Notes under the pieces: generated by a model
What the model was told of the DNA's origin: nothing
Database searches by the model: none
What the model saw: the letters and a program-made list of their open reading frames with translations, nothing else
Source: Sitta carolinensis
Taxonomy: Eukaryota; Chordata; Aves; Passeriformes; Sittidae
Assembly: GCA_032173965.1 (NCBI GenBank)
Contig: CM063288.1
Location: forward strand, 16,224,501 to 16,288,500
Direction: 5' to 3'
DNA length: 64,000 bases
Part shown: positions 15,301 to 25,429 of the stretch, in pieces
Layout: the number at the start of each line of letters is the position of its first letter
Numbering within the stretch: the stretch's first letter is position 1
Translations under genes and position numbers: made by a program

Positions 15301-18300
15301 TTAGTTTTGCTACACAAATGAAAGCAAAAATATTTAATGTACAATCAACTTTTAACCCAGAGATTTAGGACAGAAACTAAAGTGCTGCTTCCACTTTATA
15401 AAGATTTCCCAATATTCATAGGTAAATAATTACACCTACCTTGTATGTAACTTAATTCAGATGCATTTTGGATGCTAAGTAAATCTCCTCCTTGCCTTTG
15501 ACATGAAATATAAGCTTCCTTCCAAGAAAGAGCAGACTGTGTATTAAACTGGTAGCAATTTTCAGACCCTGGATCATGTTCCCAGATATCATGACAACCA
15601 TCCTCTGTTTAAAGGAAGCAGAAGGTACTTGTAAGCACAACTATACAGAAACATCATGAAAGTTTCGAACGAAAAAGTTTTGAATATAATACTGAGGATC
15701 TACTGATTTTTATATTGGTCATCACAAATACTTGCAGTGTAAGCCAACGCTGCAATAGAAAAGCTTTTACAGAGCTTAACAGTCACACGAGGGTGGAGGC
15801 TGTACATCAGAGAAGTGACAGAATGCTTTTAGGATGTCTATATAGAAATCCAACATGCCTGGCTGTAAGCAGACTCCCCATTTTCCATCGCGGGAATAAT
15901 CTTCAGAAGTGGCGCACCATTTCCCACCCGTGTGTGTTTCATCCTGAATGCAGTCATGATGCCACACCTTGTTATACAGAAAGGGGAATGCACAGGGTTT
16001 ACCATAAGAGTTGCCATCTTTGGTATAAACTTCTGCAAAAAAAAAAAAAAAAAAAAAAAAGATTAAAAAAAAAAAAAATACATCCCTCTTACTTAGATAA
16101 GGAAAGTACAGCAAATCAGTGTTACTGCCTGTACAGGCACAGTTAACCTAAATGCATGCAAATCACACTTGCAGTCTTAAAATACCATATCTTCTGGTTA
16201 CAGTTAATATACAGCAATGCTAGAGCTGAAAAAAAAAATCCAGAATTATTTTTCTGTACTTTTTCTTCTGAGAAACATCAGAAACTTGTCTCCCCCATCC
16301 TAGTAAGTTATGGGTAATTCATCATCCTATTGAAATCCAGGTGCTTTGCAGAGTCCTACAGAATGAGGACTCTTAACAATCAACACACAGAAGAGGGAAA
16401 AGGTAAAGCACATTTTCACTTCTTCCAGCAAGCATGATATTTCAGACAAGACTGGCTTCCATGGCAAGTGCAGACACTACCACACCAAAGCTCATAGTCC
16501 AGCAGGCTATAAGCTAGCAGCATGCTCTGAATTTGACTGTATAGCCTACCAGCAAAGAAAGCATCCTCAAACCCTGCTAACAGGAAAATTCCCATCATGG
16601 TGAGGAGGACAGTGTCAGTTCTGAGAGAAGGTGCTTGGTATTTCATAATTAAATAGGTTTGCACTGAAATATGGGGCAGGGGGGCATTTAAACCTGCTAA
16701 GAAAGCCACTCAGTAACACAAATTCTGCAGTTGTGCTGCTATTTTTTGTTAAAAGCCTTTAAGGTTTCTCTCTACAGCACAACATTCTATTGCTTTACTG
16801 ATCGATCTTTTCACATAACTAATTTTAAAACTTATTGGCACAGTCATACTCAAAAAGCCCTTAACAAAAAACACCTCCAAAGTGCACTTACTTACCACGG
16901 TAGGGATACCGACATATGTCACTGGAGGAATTGTTGCTTTTCCACTGGTCTGTTGCATTTATGCTTGCAGTCACATAGTTATTCTTGACAGTCACTTTGT
17001 ACTGAGATGCCCCAATGATGGAAGCATCAGCACACCGCCACCACAGCATTAATTCTGAGTTACAATCAACCATTTTCAGGCGAGACACTGATTTGGTGAA
17101 TATATCAAGTCCCAGGCACTGCTTGGACCCCAAGTGAAAGAGGCGATTCTGGGATACCCATTTCCATAAAGCTTCACTTGTGTACCTGCAGTCATCTATG
17201 ACTATCTGCGAGTTTTTAACTTGTATGCACTTATTCTGTTTGTCATGGCGAATGGCAAAAGCATCATTGCCTGTATAAGAAAAAACATACGGCTATGATT
17301 CAGTATCATTTTCACAGGATGCTCGGTTCTAAAACGGTAATCACATTCTGAGAAATGCTTTCAGAAAAGTACCACAACTGCTGTTCGTGTGTTAAACCAC
17401 ATCTTGCGTAGAGGCCACATCCAGCACATTTTCCTGTTCTTTTGTAAGTCTTGACTTCTGAGGGAAAAGAGCTCTTTCCATGTCTTTATAAAATGAGGAG
17501 AGACAAAATAAGACTTCTAAGTCCAATTCTAGTGATAAGAATTCTTCCTCTATATTTAACATACACTGATTGCATCAGCCCCTGATTAATTTGCAAGCAT
17601 ACTGGGTAAAGAATCTTGTCTTCATGCCTATCAGCAAACAAAGTAACACACACAACAGACATCATAAAATATAATTAATGATAATCTTCACTTACTAAGC
17701 ACTTTTTAAAAAAAAATGTGTGTCATATATGATACACAGCATGAGAGGTTTACATTTGAACCAGTTTGTGGGTTCAACTGCAGTACTACTAAGTTAACTG
17801 GCACCGATTTGAGGAGAAAGTTTCAGAATGAGTATCCCACCAAAGACAGCACACAACAGATTAGGAGTAAAATTTTCAAAACTATATAGAGGGACCCTAG
17901 TTTCTTTTTCAGTTGTGATGAATTTCATTTTCAGTTCTGGCGTAGTTCGTGATTAAAGACAAAAATTAAAGAGGATAAAACATAATATACCATTTAAAAA
18001 GTATATGGATCACCCTACTAATATAAGCCAACACCTCTCTTGGTATAAGAACACTTCTGACAAGCAGAGTAGGATTAAGTGAACCATGAAAAAATGCCCT
18101 AAAAGTATTTCCATGCCACAATAAAGATGGCTCCACAGCACAGAACTTTCATTAATCAGGCTGAAATGGACCTTGGCTGTCCCAGACCCACAAGGCTATT
18201 ATTCTGCTGCTTAAATAAGGAATCTGCTGAGTAGTATTTTGTATTTAATAGTAATGCACTGTTGATCACATTCCTACTGTGTTTTTCTGTTATGACTTAC

Positions 18301-19526
18301 TAATAGGTTTGGCTGAACAGGAAGGAAAATATTCAGTGATATTATGCAGTGAATTTTACCACTACTTCCCAGTATACCCATGAATTTTCCACTGTGTAAG
18401 TGCCAAACACTATTTAAATAGAACCTAGCTGATCACACTGTAAAGAATCTGTAAGTCACCCACCTACTACAGGGAATTTTTTTAACTAGCACACTTCAAC
18501 CAACTGTCCCTTTCCTCCTTTTAACTAAGACATCTTAACAATCAAACCTGCTCTTGTGGTATCCTTTAACCCTGCACTTTTTCAGTGCTATATATGCTTT
18601 TGTTTTTTATTCTTCCCTTATGACCTTCTTCCTCTTTTATTTCTTGTTACAAGTTTTTAGCCTCTTCTCACTTCTGCGTCCACAACCCTCACATTGATAC
18701 CAAGAAGAAAATCACTTTTTAAAATTTCCCTGGAAAAACTGCTGCTGTTGACTCACCAAATCTCTACACGCAGCAATTTATTAATAATTACTCCAGTTCA
18801 ATGCTCTGGCCATGAAGTTTTAGTGACATCTTCAGCTACCCACCTGAGCCTGTGACTATCACAGGATATAAAAATTACGTGAGGTCCAACTTAGCGAAGA
18901 GCTCGACTCGTTTCCCAGAAGCTCTGACTAAGCCATCAGCTTTGGCTTACAAGAACTTGCTCAACGTGAAACTTTTCCACCTGCTTCCTGCCTGGTAAGG
19001 CAAGCCTCCTTCCCCGTCTCACTGCGCATAAAGCGGACGATAACAGGGACGGCGGGGAGCTGCCGGGAGCTGCCCGGGCTCGGGCGGTTCCTGTCCCCGA
19101 GCCGTCAGGCCAAAGGCCGCGGCCCGGCCCCGGCCCCGGCCCCGCGGGCACCGGGAACGTGGCGGCCGGGGCAGCGGCGGCTTCCGCGACGCCCCAGGCC
19201 AAGCGCACGGTCTGGGAGGGAGGTCCGGAGCTTTCTCCTGCCTTCTTCGCTTCTCCTTCTAAGTTTCCCAGGTTGTTTCCACGCAGTTGGACTTCACCAC
19301 CGAGCGCAGCGCCCGAAGGCGCCGCCGGGGCCGAAGGCCCGTCACACCGCCCCCCGGCCCGCCCAGGCGCCCGTCGGGGCGCTCGGGGACCGCAGCGCCC
19401 GCAGCGCGCCCGCCTCCCGTTCGCCCGGCGGGCGGCCGGCTTACCTGCGGGGTCCCGGCGGGCCGCGCAGCACAGCAGCAGCCAGGCGAGGCCGCAGGCG
19501 CGCAGGCAGCGCCCGGCGCCCGCCAT
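1..19526 (-). CDS. LY75: LY75 (DEC-205/CD205), 5' part, 14 coding exons
   Basis: Type I endocytic receptor of the mannose-receptor family, used for antigen uptake by dendritic and thymic epithelial cells. Coding exons: 19445-19526, 16896-17270, 15859-16032, 15440-15604, 14758-14868, 13230-13370, 11483-11671, 10638-10795, 9718-9828, 8882-8970, 8361-8533, 7988-8184, 6491-6633, 301-382. They join without a stop into 730 codons. Domain order by residue: signal peptide 1-27, ricin-type cysteine-rich domain about 29-152, fibronectin II 155-208, CTLD1 213-345, CTLD2 355-490, CTLD3 500-625, CTLD4 from about 640. Stretches such as [20 protein letters not shown] and [10 protein letters not shown] closely match mammalian LY75 rather than MRC1, MRC2 or PLA2R1. 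CTLD4-10, the membrane segment and the tail lie beyond the left edge. Position downstream of PLA2R1 on the same strand agrees with the mammalian order. Confidence 0.95.
301..382 (-). CDS. LY75: LY75 exon 14: CTLD4, WIGM core
   Basis: Encodes [20 protein letters not shown] and QWSDKKP, the WIGL strand and WSD loop of CTLD4. Acceptor TTACAG, donor GTAAGT. Phase fits exon 13. This is the last exon visible; the gene continues past position 1. Confidence 0.94.
383..6490. other. LY75: LY75 intron 13, 6.1 kb
   Basis: The longest intron of the visible LY75 part. No LY75-like exon was found in it, and phase joins exon 13 directly to exon 14. A short imperfect direct repeat of TCAGAGACCCTGGCA occurs near 584-618. 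The rest is AT-rich unique sequence with no ORF that resembles a known protein. Confidence 0.7.
6491..6633 (-). CDS. LY75: LY75 exon 13: CTLD4, first part
   Basis: Encodes [20 protein letters not shown] and [20 protein letters not shown], matching the start of CTLD4 of LY75 ([10 protein letters not shown]). The acceptor GTGAAG has a poor pyrimidine tract but is the only phase-compatible AG. Donor GTAACT. A 6.1 kb intron follows. Confidence 0.92.
6634..7987. other. LY75: LY75 intron 12
   Basis: Intron between the two CTLD4 exons. It holds a moderately GC-rich stretch at 7050-7330 and 7620-7900 with open frames on both strands, but none resembles a protein I recognise and none continues the LY75 frame. 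Confidence 0.7.
7988..8184 (-). CDS. LY75: LY75 exon 12: CTLD3 end, Pro-rich linker, CTLD4 start
   Basis: Encodes [20 protein letters not shown] and KAFSVCKK (end of CTLD3), a charged and proline-rich linker ([14 protein letters not shown]), then [15 protein letters not shown] opening CTLD4. Acceptor TTTTAG, donor GTAAAA, ends phase 0. Confidence 0.95.
8361..8533 (-). CDS. LY75: LY75 exon 11: CTLD3, core
   Basis: Encodes [20 protein letters not shown] followed by [12 protein letters not shown] and [12 protein letters not shown]. The WIGL motif reads WTGL, as I recall for mammalian LY75. Acceptor TTTCAG, donor GTAAAT. Confidence 0.95.
8882..8970 (-). CDS. LY75: LY75 exon 10: CTLD3, first part
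   Basis: Encodes [20 protein letters not shown] and QCNLTVTNR. The same exon shape occurs in PLA2R1 at 62025-62137, showing the common origin of the two genes. Acceptor ACCAG, donor GTAAAG. Ends phase 2. Confidence 0.94.
8971..9717. other. LY75: LY75 intron 9
   Basis: Intron sequence without recognisable elements. Short introns also separate exons 10, 11 and 12; nothing notable is seen in them. Confidence 0.65.
9718..9828 (-). CDS. LY75: LY75 exon 9: CTLD2 end and linker
   Basis: Encodes [20 protein letters not shown] and the linker [17 protein letters not shown]: the last strand and cysteines of CTLD2. Acceptor CTCACAG, donor GTAATA. Length 111 bases, phase 0 to phase 0. Confidence 0.95.
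9829..11482. other. LY75: LY75 introns 7 and 8 around exon 8
   Basis: Apart from exon 8 at 10638-10795 this is AT-rich intron sequence. The A-rich stretch near 11040-11110 is low complexity. No repeat family recognised. Confidence 0.6.
10638..10795 (-). CDS. LY75: LY75 exon 8: CTLD2, core
   Basis: Encodes [19 protein letters not shown] and [16 protein letters not shown], the WIGL-like and ligand-loop part of CTLD2. The loop reads NEPK, so the complete EPN sugar/calcium motif of the mannose receptor is absent. Acceptor TTACAG, donor GTAGGA. Ends in phase 0. Confidence 0.95.
11483..11671 (-). CDS. LY75: LY75 exon 7: CTLD2, first part
   Basis: Encodes [19 protein letters not shown] through [20 protein letters not shown], close to mammalian LY75 CTLD2. 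Acceptor TATTAG, donor GTAAGT, phase 1 at both ends. Confidence 0.95.
11672..13229. other. LY75: LY75 intron 6
   Basis: Intron of about 1.6 kb. Open frames occur on the minus strand between 12465 and 13058, but codon content is not protein-like and no family is recognised. Confidence 0.65.
13230..13370 (-). CDS. LY75: LY75 exon 6: CTLD1, C-terminal part
   Basis: Encodes [19 protein letters not shown] and LPYACKK, the closing strands and last cysteines of CTLD1, then the linker LNEVSSFP. Acceptor CTATAG, donor GTAGGA, phase 1 at both ends. Confidence 0.94.
13371..14757. other. LY75: LY75 intron 5
   Basis: Intron of about 1.4 kb. A small region at 13870-13975 repeats TATACAGATTA-like and AGATACAGACTATC-like words; otherwise nothing is recognised. 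Confidence 0.65.
14758..14868 (-). CDS. LY75: LY75 exon 5: CTLD1, WIGL core
   Basis: Encodes [20 protein letters not shown] and [16 protein letters not shown], the WIGL strand and WxD loop of CTLD1. The acceptor CTCTAG follows an A-rich stretch on the sense strand (TTTAAAAAAAAAATCTCTAG). Donor GTACTG. Confidence 0.95.
14869..15439. other. LY75: LY75 intron 4
   Basis: Intron between the two first CTLD1 exons. Nothing beyond splice signals is seen. Confidence 0.65.
15440..15604 (-). CDS. LY75: LY75 exon 4: CTLD1, first part
   Basis: Begins [20 protein letters not shown], the typical Cys-rich opening of CTLD1, and continues through [20 protein letters not shown] to SYIQ. Acceptor AAACAG, donor GTAGG, phase 1 to phase 1. 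One sequon (NAS). Confidence 0.94.
15859..16032 (-). CDS. LY75: LY75 exon 3: fibronectin type II domain
   Basis: Encodes [18 protein letters not shown] and onward to WGVCLQP with the FNII signature: paired Cys, WHHDC, KWCAT and KWGVC. FNII modules of this family bind collagen or gelatin-like ligands. The acceptor GCAG follows a 24-base T run on the sense strand. The donor is GC, not GT: CCAG then GCATGT. Phase 1 to phase 1 fits both neighbours only with this GC donor. Confidence 0.93.
16033..16895. other. LY75: LY75 intron 2
   Basis: Intron between the cysteine-rich and FNII exons. Its 3' end (16033-16078) is an almost pure T tract on the sense strand. No coding signal in the rest. Confidence 0.65.
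16037..16078. repeat. A24-GATT-A14 homopolymer (poly-T acceptor tract of LY75 exon 3)
   Basis: On the plus strand 24 A, then GATT, then 14 A. Read on the LY75 strand this is the polypyrimidine tract directly in front of the GCAG acceptor of exon 3. Such runs vary in length between individuals. Confidence 0.95.
16896..17270 (-). CDS. LY75: LY75 exon 2: cysteine-rich (ricin B-type) domain
   Basis: One 375-base exon carries the entire N-terminal cysteine-rich domain ([18 protein letters not shown] to DICRYPYRG). It includes the family patterns [19 protein letters not shown] and LWWRC. Two N-glycosylation sequons are visible (NATD, NSSS). Borders are ATACAG before it and GTAAGT after it; both ends are phase 1. 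Confidence 0.95.
17271..19444. other. LY75: LY75 intron 1
   Basis: First intron, 2.2 kb. The part next to exon 1 (about 19000-19444) belongs to the CpG island. The rest is AT-rich with no recognised element. Confidence 0.7.
19445..19526 (-). CDS. LY75: LY75 exon 1: start codon and signal peptide
   Basis: The ATG at 19526-19524 starts [20 protein letters not shown], a short hydrophobic leader followed by AARRDPA. The exon ends phase 1 at CGCAG before GTAAG. It is the only leader-like ORF joining in frame to the cysteine-rich exon, and it sits in the CpG island. The leader is unusually rich in Cys and Arg. Confidence 0.88.
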
Positions 19527-19609
19527 GGTGCCCCGCGGCGCGCAGGCTGCGCGGAGCGGCCGCGCTGCCGGGCTCGCCGTGCCCGAGCGCCGCGCCCGCC
19601 GCCGCCGCT

Positions 19610-19638
19610 CCGCCCCATTGGCCGCGCCGCGCGCGTCA
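19610..19638 (-). promoter_or_regulatory. CCAAT box plus GC box upstream of LY75
   Basis: On the gene strand the order is GTGACGC, then GGCCAATGGGGCGG: a CCAAT box (19617-19621) fused to a GC box (19610-19616). It lies about 90 bp before the start codon, a usual position for NF-Y and Sp1 sites in a TATA-less CpG-island promoter. The factor assignment is inferred from the motif alone. Confidence 0.55.
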
Positions 19639-19799
19639 CTTGTTGCCAGGAGGAAAGCGGCCCCCGAGGTTGGGGCCAGGCGGGGCCGGCCCGGCGGGAG
19701 CGGGGCTGCGAAGGCGCGAACGAAAACGTGAGAGCGAAGACGAAGGGAGAAGGCGCGGAGGAAGGGAAAAAAGAGGAAAAGTAAACGGGGAGAAAAGGG

Positions 19800-19960
19800 A
19801 AGGAATTACAAAACAAACAAACAACAAAAAACAAACAAAAAGAAAACAACGCAAAAAACGTGGAAAGCTCGAAGAAAGACTGGAAAAGCAGAATTGTCGC
19901 ATGGTCATTAAAGTTAAAATTAAAAAATAAAACAAAAAACAAAAATACAACTTAGAAGCT
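19800..19960. repeat. A-rich low-complexity stretch
   Basis: AAACAAACAAACAACAAAAAACAAAC-type sequence between the two CpG-rich patches. Simple-repeat character only. Confidence 0.7.
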
Positions 19961-20209
19961 CAGTCGGGGGAAAGGGGGAACGCTTGGCTGCTAGAAGCGA
20001 AGAAAAGGCAAAAGGTGAATAGAATAATCTAAAATTAACAAACTCACTGAAGCAAAATATTTAAAATGGTACAAATAATGCACATGACGCTGCCGCTGGC
20101 CGCGGGGCCCCGTGCCACCCCCGAGGCGGGGCTGCCGAAACCGCGCTGTCCGAGCGCCCGTGCCGGGCTGGGGACGAGCGCGCCGAGCCGCGCAGCTGAG
20201 GTATCTGCT

Positions 20210-23200
20210 GCTGAGAAAAAATTGCGACTGGCTACAGCAAGTTACAGAAACAAAAAGTAAAAACACGTACATGGCTGGCCTGAAGGAGGGAAAGAGAAAG
20301 CAGGGAAAACTGATAGAAATCATGTGAAATGAAATTAAGTTTATGGCTGCATGCTGTCTGATTCAATGCTTACCTGGACAGGCTGTATAGCTCAAGCTGT
20401 TTAAAAAAAAAAAAAAATATTTTCAAAGTCACAAGAAAAAAGCATTTTTTTCTAGGAAAATCTATTTTGATTGGACTTAGAAGAGCCATTGTTCATGGAA
20501 AAAATGCTAAATTTACATAAAGATGGGAATGTGCAGATGCAATGGGCAGTCTGTTTTATATGCATCCACTGTGCCCATCATGTAAGAATGTGTACACCTG
20601 AGGACACAGGATTTGAGAGTATACCAGGCTGGGGATTGAGTGGAAATGCAGTGAACAAAAACAGACACCTGCAAGTTAAATGTTCTCTACTGCTGGAAAC
20701 TGCAGGGCAACACATGGCTGCCAAGACAGGAGATATTTGAAAAATCAGGAATCAGGTTCAGGAGGAGAGGAGTCTGTAGATGTGGCAAAATCAAATCTGT
20801 GTTACCAGAAATAATTAATTTTCAGGAAGAGCAAAGATTTAAAGCCTCCACACAGAGAATAGGAAGCAGAAATTCCCTAGTGGTGAGCCTGATAGAAAAG
20901 CAAGCTATTGAAACTAAAATTAAACACGTAGTGGGATGGTGTGTCCTTTTTTAAATAAAATAAGAAGCAGGTGTGAACCCTGTCTTCCCATAAATCTTTC
21001 CAAATGTGTGTTATTAATGTACTGACTGTCTCCGTTTGGGAATGGTTAGTAGTAGAGTTTCACTTTGAAACTAATAGCATTCAGCATATATTTACTGAGC
21101 ACATACCAGCAATTCTGAAATTACCAGCATCCTACTTACCACACATATATCAGCAAATATGTGTATTAGTAGAGAGGAGGTTCTGTAAGCTTTCTTAACA
21201 TATGTAACATAGGCTTTCAGATACTCACTTCTGATTTCAGCTCCTTTTTCTTTGTTTATTGGTTTATAAAACATTATCTTTGATAATACAGACTCAAACC
21301 CTGATCCTGGCTCAAAATTTAAAGAATGCCCAAGAATAGGAAAAATTGCAGTTTGCATTGGTGCCTCTTAGTTTCAGTTTTGGGTTCATGTACATGTCCT
21401 ATACTTATATTCTGTTACACATTAATGTAAGAGAAGATACAACCTACACAGCCCTGGTGAGCCCACCAACCCACCAAAATTTTCAAAAGAGCATGCAGGA
21501 AAAAATTTGGTGCATGTCATGTGATAACTTATGGAACTCTAATACAGATTTCTCTTATCCAAAACGTGGGTTTGTGTTAGATCTTATCAGAGTTGTAACA
21601 ATGCCAAAACCTACTTCTTACGGGATTTATCCTTTATTAATGAGGCTTCTGCATTTAATGTGAGCTCTACAGCAGCCATTACTCAGCATAATCAGAGAGC
21701 AGTTTCTGTATTTCCAGTCACAAATATTATACATCCCCATGAGTACCTACAGCTCACTTCATAGCAGAGGTAATGGCTGAGCAAATTTCAACCATGCCTG
21801 TAGAGATAACCATATACAGAATTTCAGATACAGGAGGGCCCAACCACAGAGTTCACAGTAATGCACAGCAGCCTTTTGCTTCCAAGAAGCCTACTTTGCC
21901 TTTCCAAACAAAAAGCCTTTCAATGTGCCAACATTGTGACTAAGAGCCTTGTATTTCTAGCAGGAGTCTTTGTTGATTATCAACAGATAATTTTTTTGCC
22001 CTCATGCCCATATGTTTTTAACAAGAGGAATGCCTGTAGAAAGTGTTAACACCTGTCTCTCCATAAATCTCCACTCCATCTCTATTCTGCTCCCCATATG
22101 AAATAGATACTTTGCATGAGCAACCTTCCCCTTTTACATTCAACACATTGTAATCCAGTTTTTCTGGCTAAGTTGTGTGCATCCACATGTGCCAGTGAGC
22201 ACAAAGGGAATGGTGGAAAAGGATTTGCAACCTACAGCATCTTGTGGGAGTAGGAAGAGGTTCTAGAGATGGTAACTTCTGCTTTTCTCTGCTTCCCCCA
22301 GCAATGACTTTGAAACTGGGACATCTGAACAGGGATCACTAGTTATTTACTACATTTTTAATCTTGCAACATGGGTGCTTACAGTACCTAAGTCCTTACA
22401 GAAAAAACCCAAACCAACCAAACCAAACCCAAAAGCCACATGAAGGCTTACAAGAGTTACAGGAACAGTTATTTCCTAAGGGAGAGGACTCCCTCCAAGA
22501 AGGTGGTAGTACCCACAAAGCAACCAGCAGACAAAGATTTCAGTCCTACCTAGACCCTGCTGCTAAGTTTAATATTTGAACATGGCTCTGGTTTTGAGTA
22601 AAGTGCCTGCTAATCATCTAAAATATCAGCCCTGGACATATTTAAAGATAGTTTAATGAAGAAGAAAGTTGGACAATTGCAACTTTTACCATAAATGAAG
22701 CTAAAAGCCAAATGTTTCTTTTTTGGCAAATACACAGGTTTAGTTTGATGGAGTTGATTCCGTGCATGGCTATGAAAAAGTCACTAAATGCAAAGGGAAG
22801 GTGACAAGCATCCAGCAACTGATTTGGATAAAGAGAGACTGTATCCAGAGAGGTCTTTAAGCAGTAACTTCAATTTAGCTTTACATTAACTCCATTTGGA
22901 TGGTCTCTTCTTCATGGACACTTTATTTGCTGCCTTGTTTTTTTTTTTTTTTTTAATGGATATTGAGGACTTAATTATTTTTAAACATCAAAGAATGTTT
23001 TGCTTTTAGCTAAGAGGGAGCACAAAGGAAGATGGCTTTTCTCCGTTGTTGCTCCACATTTCCTGTTCCCAGTGGCAGTGGTTTAACTTTCAGCACATTA
23101 TGAAAGAGTCATATTGCACAGTCAACTTAAGATGGAATCAAATGCTCTCTCAGCTGAGTTTATATGTATTTCTTACATCTCTTCTACAATCTCTGTATGA

Positions 23201-25400
23201 ATCTTGGGCACAAGTTTCAAAGTTTTGAGGCTTTTATTGCACTTGAAGGATTTATTATTGCTAGGGACTCTTACATTTGATTCTCTTTCAGTGTCATCAT
23301 TCATAATAAATACCTAGATGTTATAGCTCTTTAGAGACTGTTCTGTTTCTTCTACTGCATGTGGTAGATAACTTTCAGAAATAATAAAAGTAATTTCAGA
23401 CCTTTTTTTCTAATATCAACCTCCTTTTTTATTCAAATGTGACAGTGGCAACTTCTGTAGTGCTGCCTCCAGCTCTGCCCTGATGCATATCTAAACGTTC
23501 ATATTCAGGCCCACTGAAATACTAGAAACAGTTTTGGGAAATAAGACAAAGAAAGGAGTGTGGACACATCCACATTGCATGTTTATTGATAACAAGGAAT
23601 GTCTTTCTCTGGGTATTGGTTTGGCTTTGAATCCTGCTATGATCCCTTTGTGTTCCTGGAACAATGACAAAATAATATAAGCAGTACTTTAACTTTGAGA
23701 CAACTGCTTGAAATTGTAAAGTGGTAAATGATACTCTTCTGTAACATTTTAAAAAGGGTCTCTGACGTCTGCACTGTGTGTTTTCAACAGAAAGCGTGCC
23801 TTGGTTTGGTAGGTCTACTGGCAGAATTTATATGCCTAATCTTCTCAAAAACTGTTCTCCCTTGTCACTGTGTCAGTGTGGGATTATTATTCAAATTATG
23901 ATTGTAGGAACTGGCAAATAAGATGATATTTTGTACCACATTACATATGTTGCAGAAAACATCATTTGAAGGAATGATTTAAAAGAAAATCAGTTATAAT
24001 TTTGAAAATGGCTTTTAAGGAAATAAAAATTCAGGTAGAAGAACTTTTAATTTTAAATTTGAAAGGTGTTTTGGTGGCTTGTTGTTTTTTTTTCTTTTTT
24101 CTTTTTTTTTTTCCTTTAAACTTGCAAAGCAGAACAATTTCCTGAAAGTGCTGGGGAAGAGCCTGTAGTTTTGTGTCTCACATGTTTTGGAGGCAAAATT
24201 AATCCCTGACTAATAGAAATCTCTGAAATGCCCCCACTGCCATATGTTCGACCAGGAAGGATCAAACTTTCAACAAGTAGATGAGAGAATGGTTTAAAGG
24301 GAAAAATTCCAGATTGATCTGATCTTGGGAGTACTTCTGAGATAAAAAGAGTCTGTACAGAAACAGTGGACCCACTGAGGGCTAAATTGCTGGTGTTTAA
24401 AGGTTGTGATTGATTAAGATATAAACTGAGTAGCAACAGGAGTGGGAACACACAGTTCAATATGCCATCAGCAAAGGTTTGGAAATTGTGCCTTTCTGAG
24501 TGTAGGAGAGGCCAAAAAGCAAAAATAAGAATACAAATTAAAAAATTAGAAAAACAAATAAAATAATGTTATTAATAAATAAAAATAATTTTATTAATAA
24601 ATAAAATAACACTGAAACAACACATACCTCTATAACAATGCTAAATATCCAATGAATATGTGGAGGGAAATCAAATTTTTGGTCTTAGACAAAGGTAATG
24701 ACATGCTACACACATGCAGGCCATTTTAGTACCAGAATATAAAATACACAGAAAAGGTAAAAGTCTCCTCTGCTGGTAATGGGATAACAAAATTTATTAA
24801 CAAGGTCTTATAATTGGATCAAGTAAACAAAATAGGTACCCAGCAGGTGGCACAGAACATCAATGCACAAAAATGTCAGATTTTAGCATATGTAGTCCTG
24901 AGTCTGCCACTTGCCTGCCTGACCAGAAGGACTGAGAGATCATGCTGAGAATGATCAGATGGGCAAAGAAGGTGGGAAGTATAACCAGCACTGTGCTTCA
25001 GGTTACCTCCCTGTTGTCTGGATACTGCAACGTTGTTATGTAACACAGAGCACATCAGACTCCATCGATACTGCTCCACAGAGCAGTGGGACAGGGAAGC
25101 CGCAGAATAGATGCAACCCCTCATTTTGCTCTCATTTATGTGCAAGATCTTGACCTACATCTTCAGCTCATGGTTTTCTCTTCCTGTGTTTACATTCAGA
25201 ATTCCCAGAGGCTTGACAAAGGCTATGCATTCACAACAGTTGCATCCAGCTTCAAAAGGGAGAGAGACATAGCAATGAGAAAGCTTGTGAAGAGGAAACA
25301 AAAGGCAGCTGCTAGAAACAGCTAGTTCCTACCAGTGGAACTGTACTTCCTAAAGGATGCACAGCACAGCATCAGTGTATGCCATCTACTGAAGTCTTGA
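20210..25400. other. Intergenic region upstream of LY75
   Basis: About 5 kb with no recognisable gene. It contains short T runs (22939-22954, 24084-24115), an A run at 20403-20417 and an AT-rich patch at 24530-24610 with the word ATTAATAAATAAAA repeated. Open frames near 24116-24460 and 24876-25325 have no likeness I can name. Confidence 0.6.
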
Positions 25401-25429
25401 GAACTGGCAAAACTAAGTGAGAACAATAA

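Larger units (their letters stand above)
19000..19720. promoter_or_regulatory. CpG island over LY75 exon 1
   Basis: Very GC- and CpG-rich stretch (runs such as CCCGGCCCCGGCCCCG, many CGCG) in otherwise AT-rich DNA. It spans exon 1 and its upstream flank, as expected for a promoter. A second smaller CpG-rich patch lies at about 20085-20205. Long open frames here on both strands are by-products of the composition. Confidence 0.85.

Noticed and set aside
18936..19950. Several open frames of 100-227 codons on both strands around 19-20 kb
   Set aside because: They follow from the high GC content of the CpG island, overlap each other on both strands and are Arg/Ala/Pro-rich. Only the first 82 bases of the frame beginning at 19526 are LY75 exon 1.
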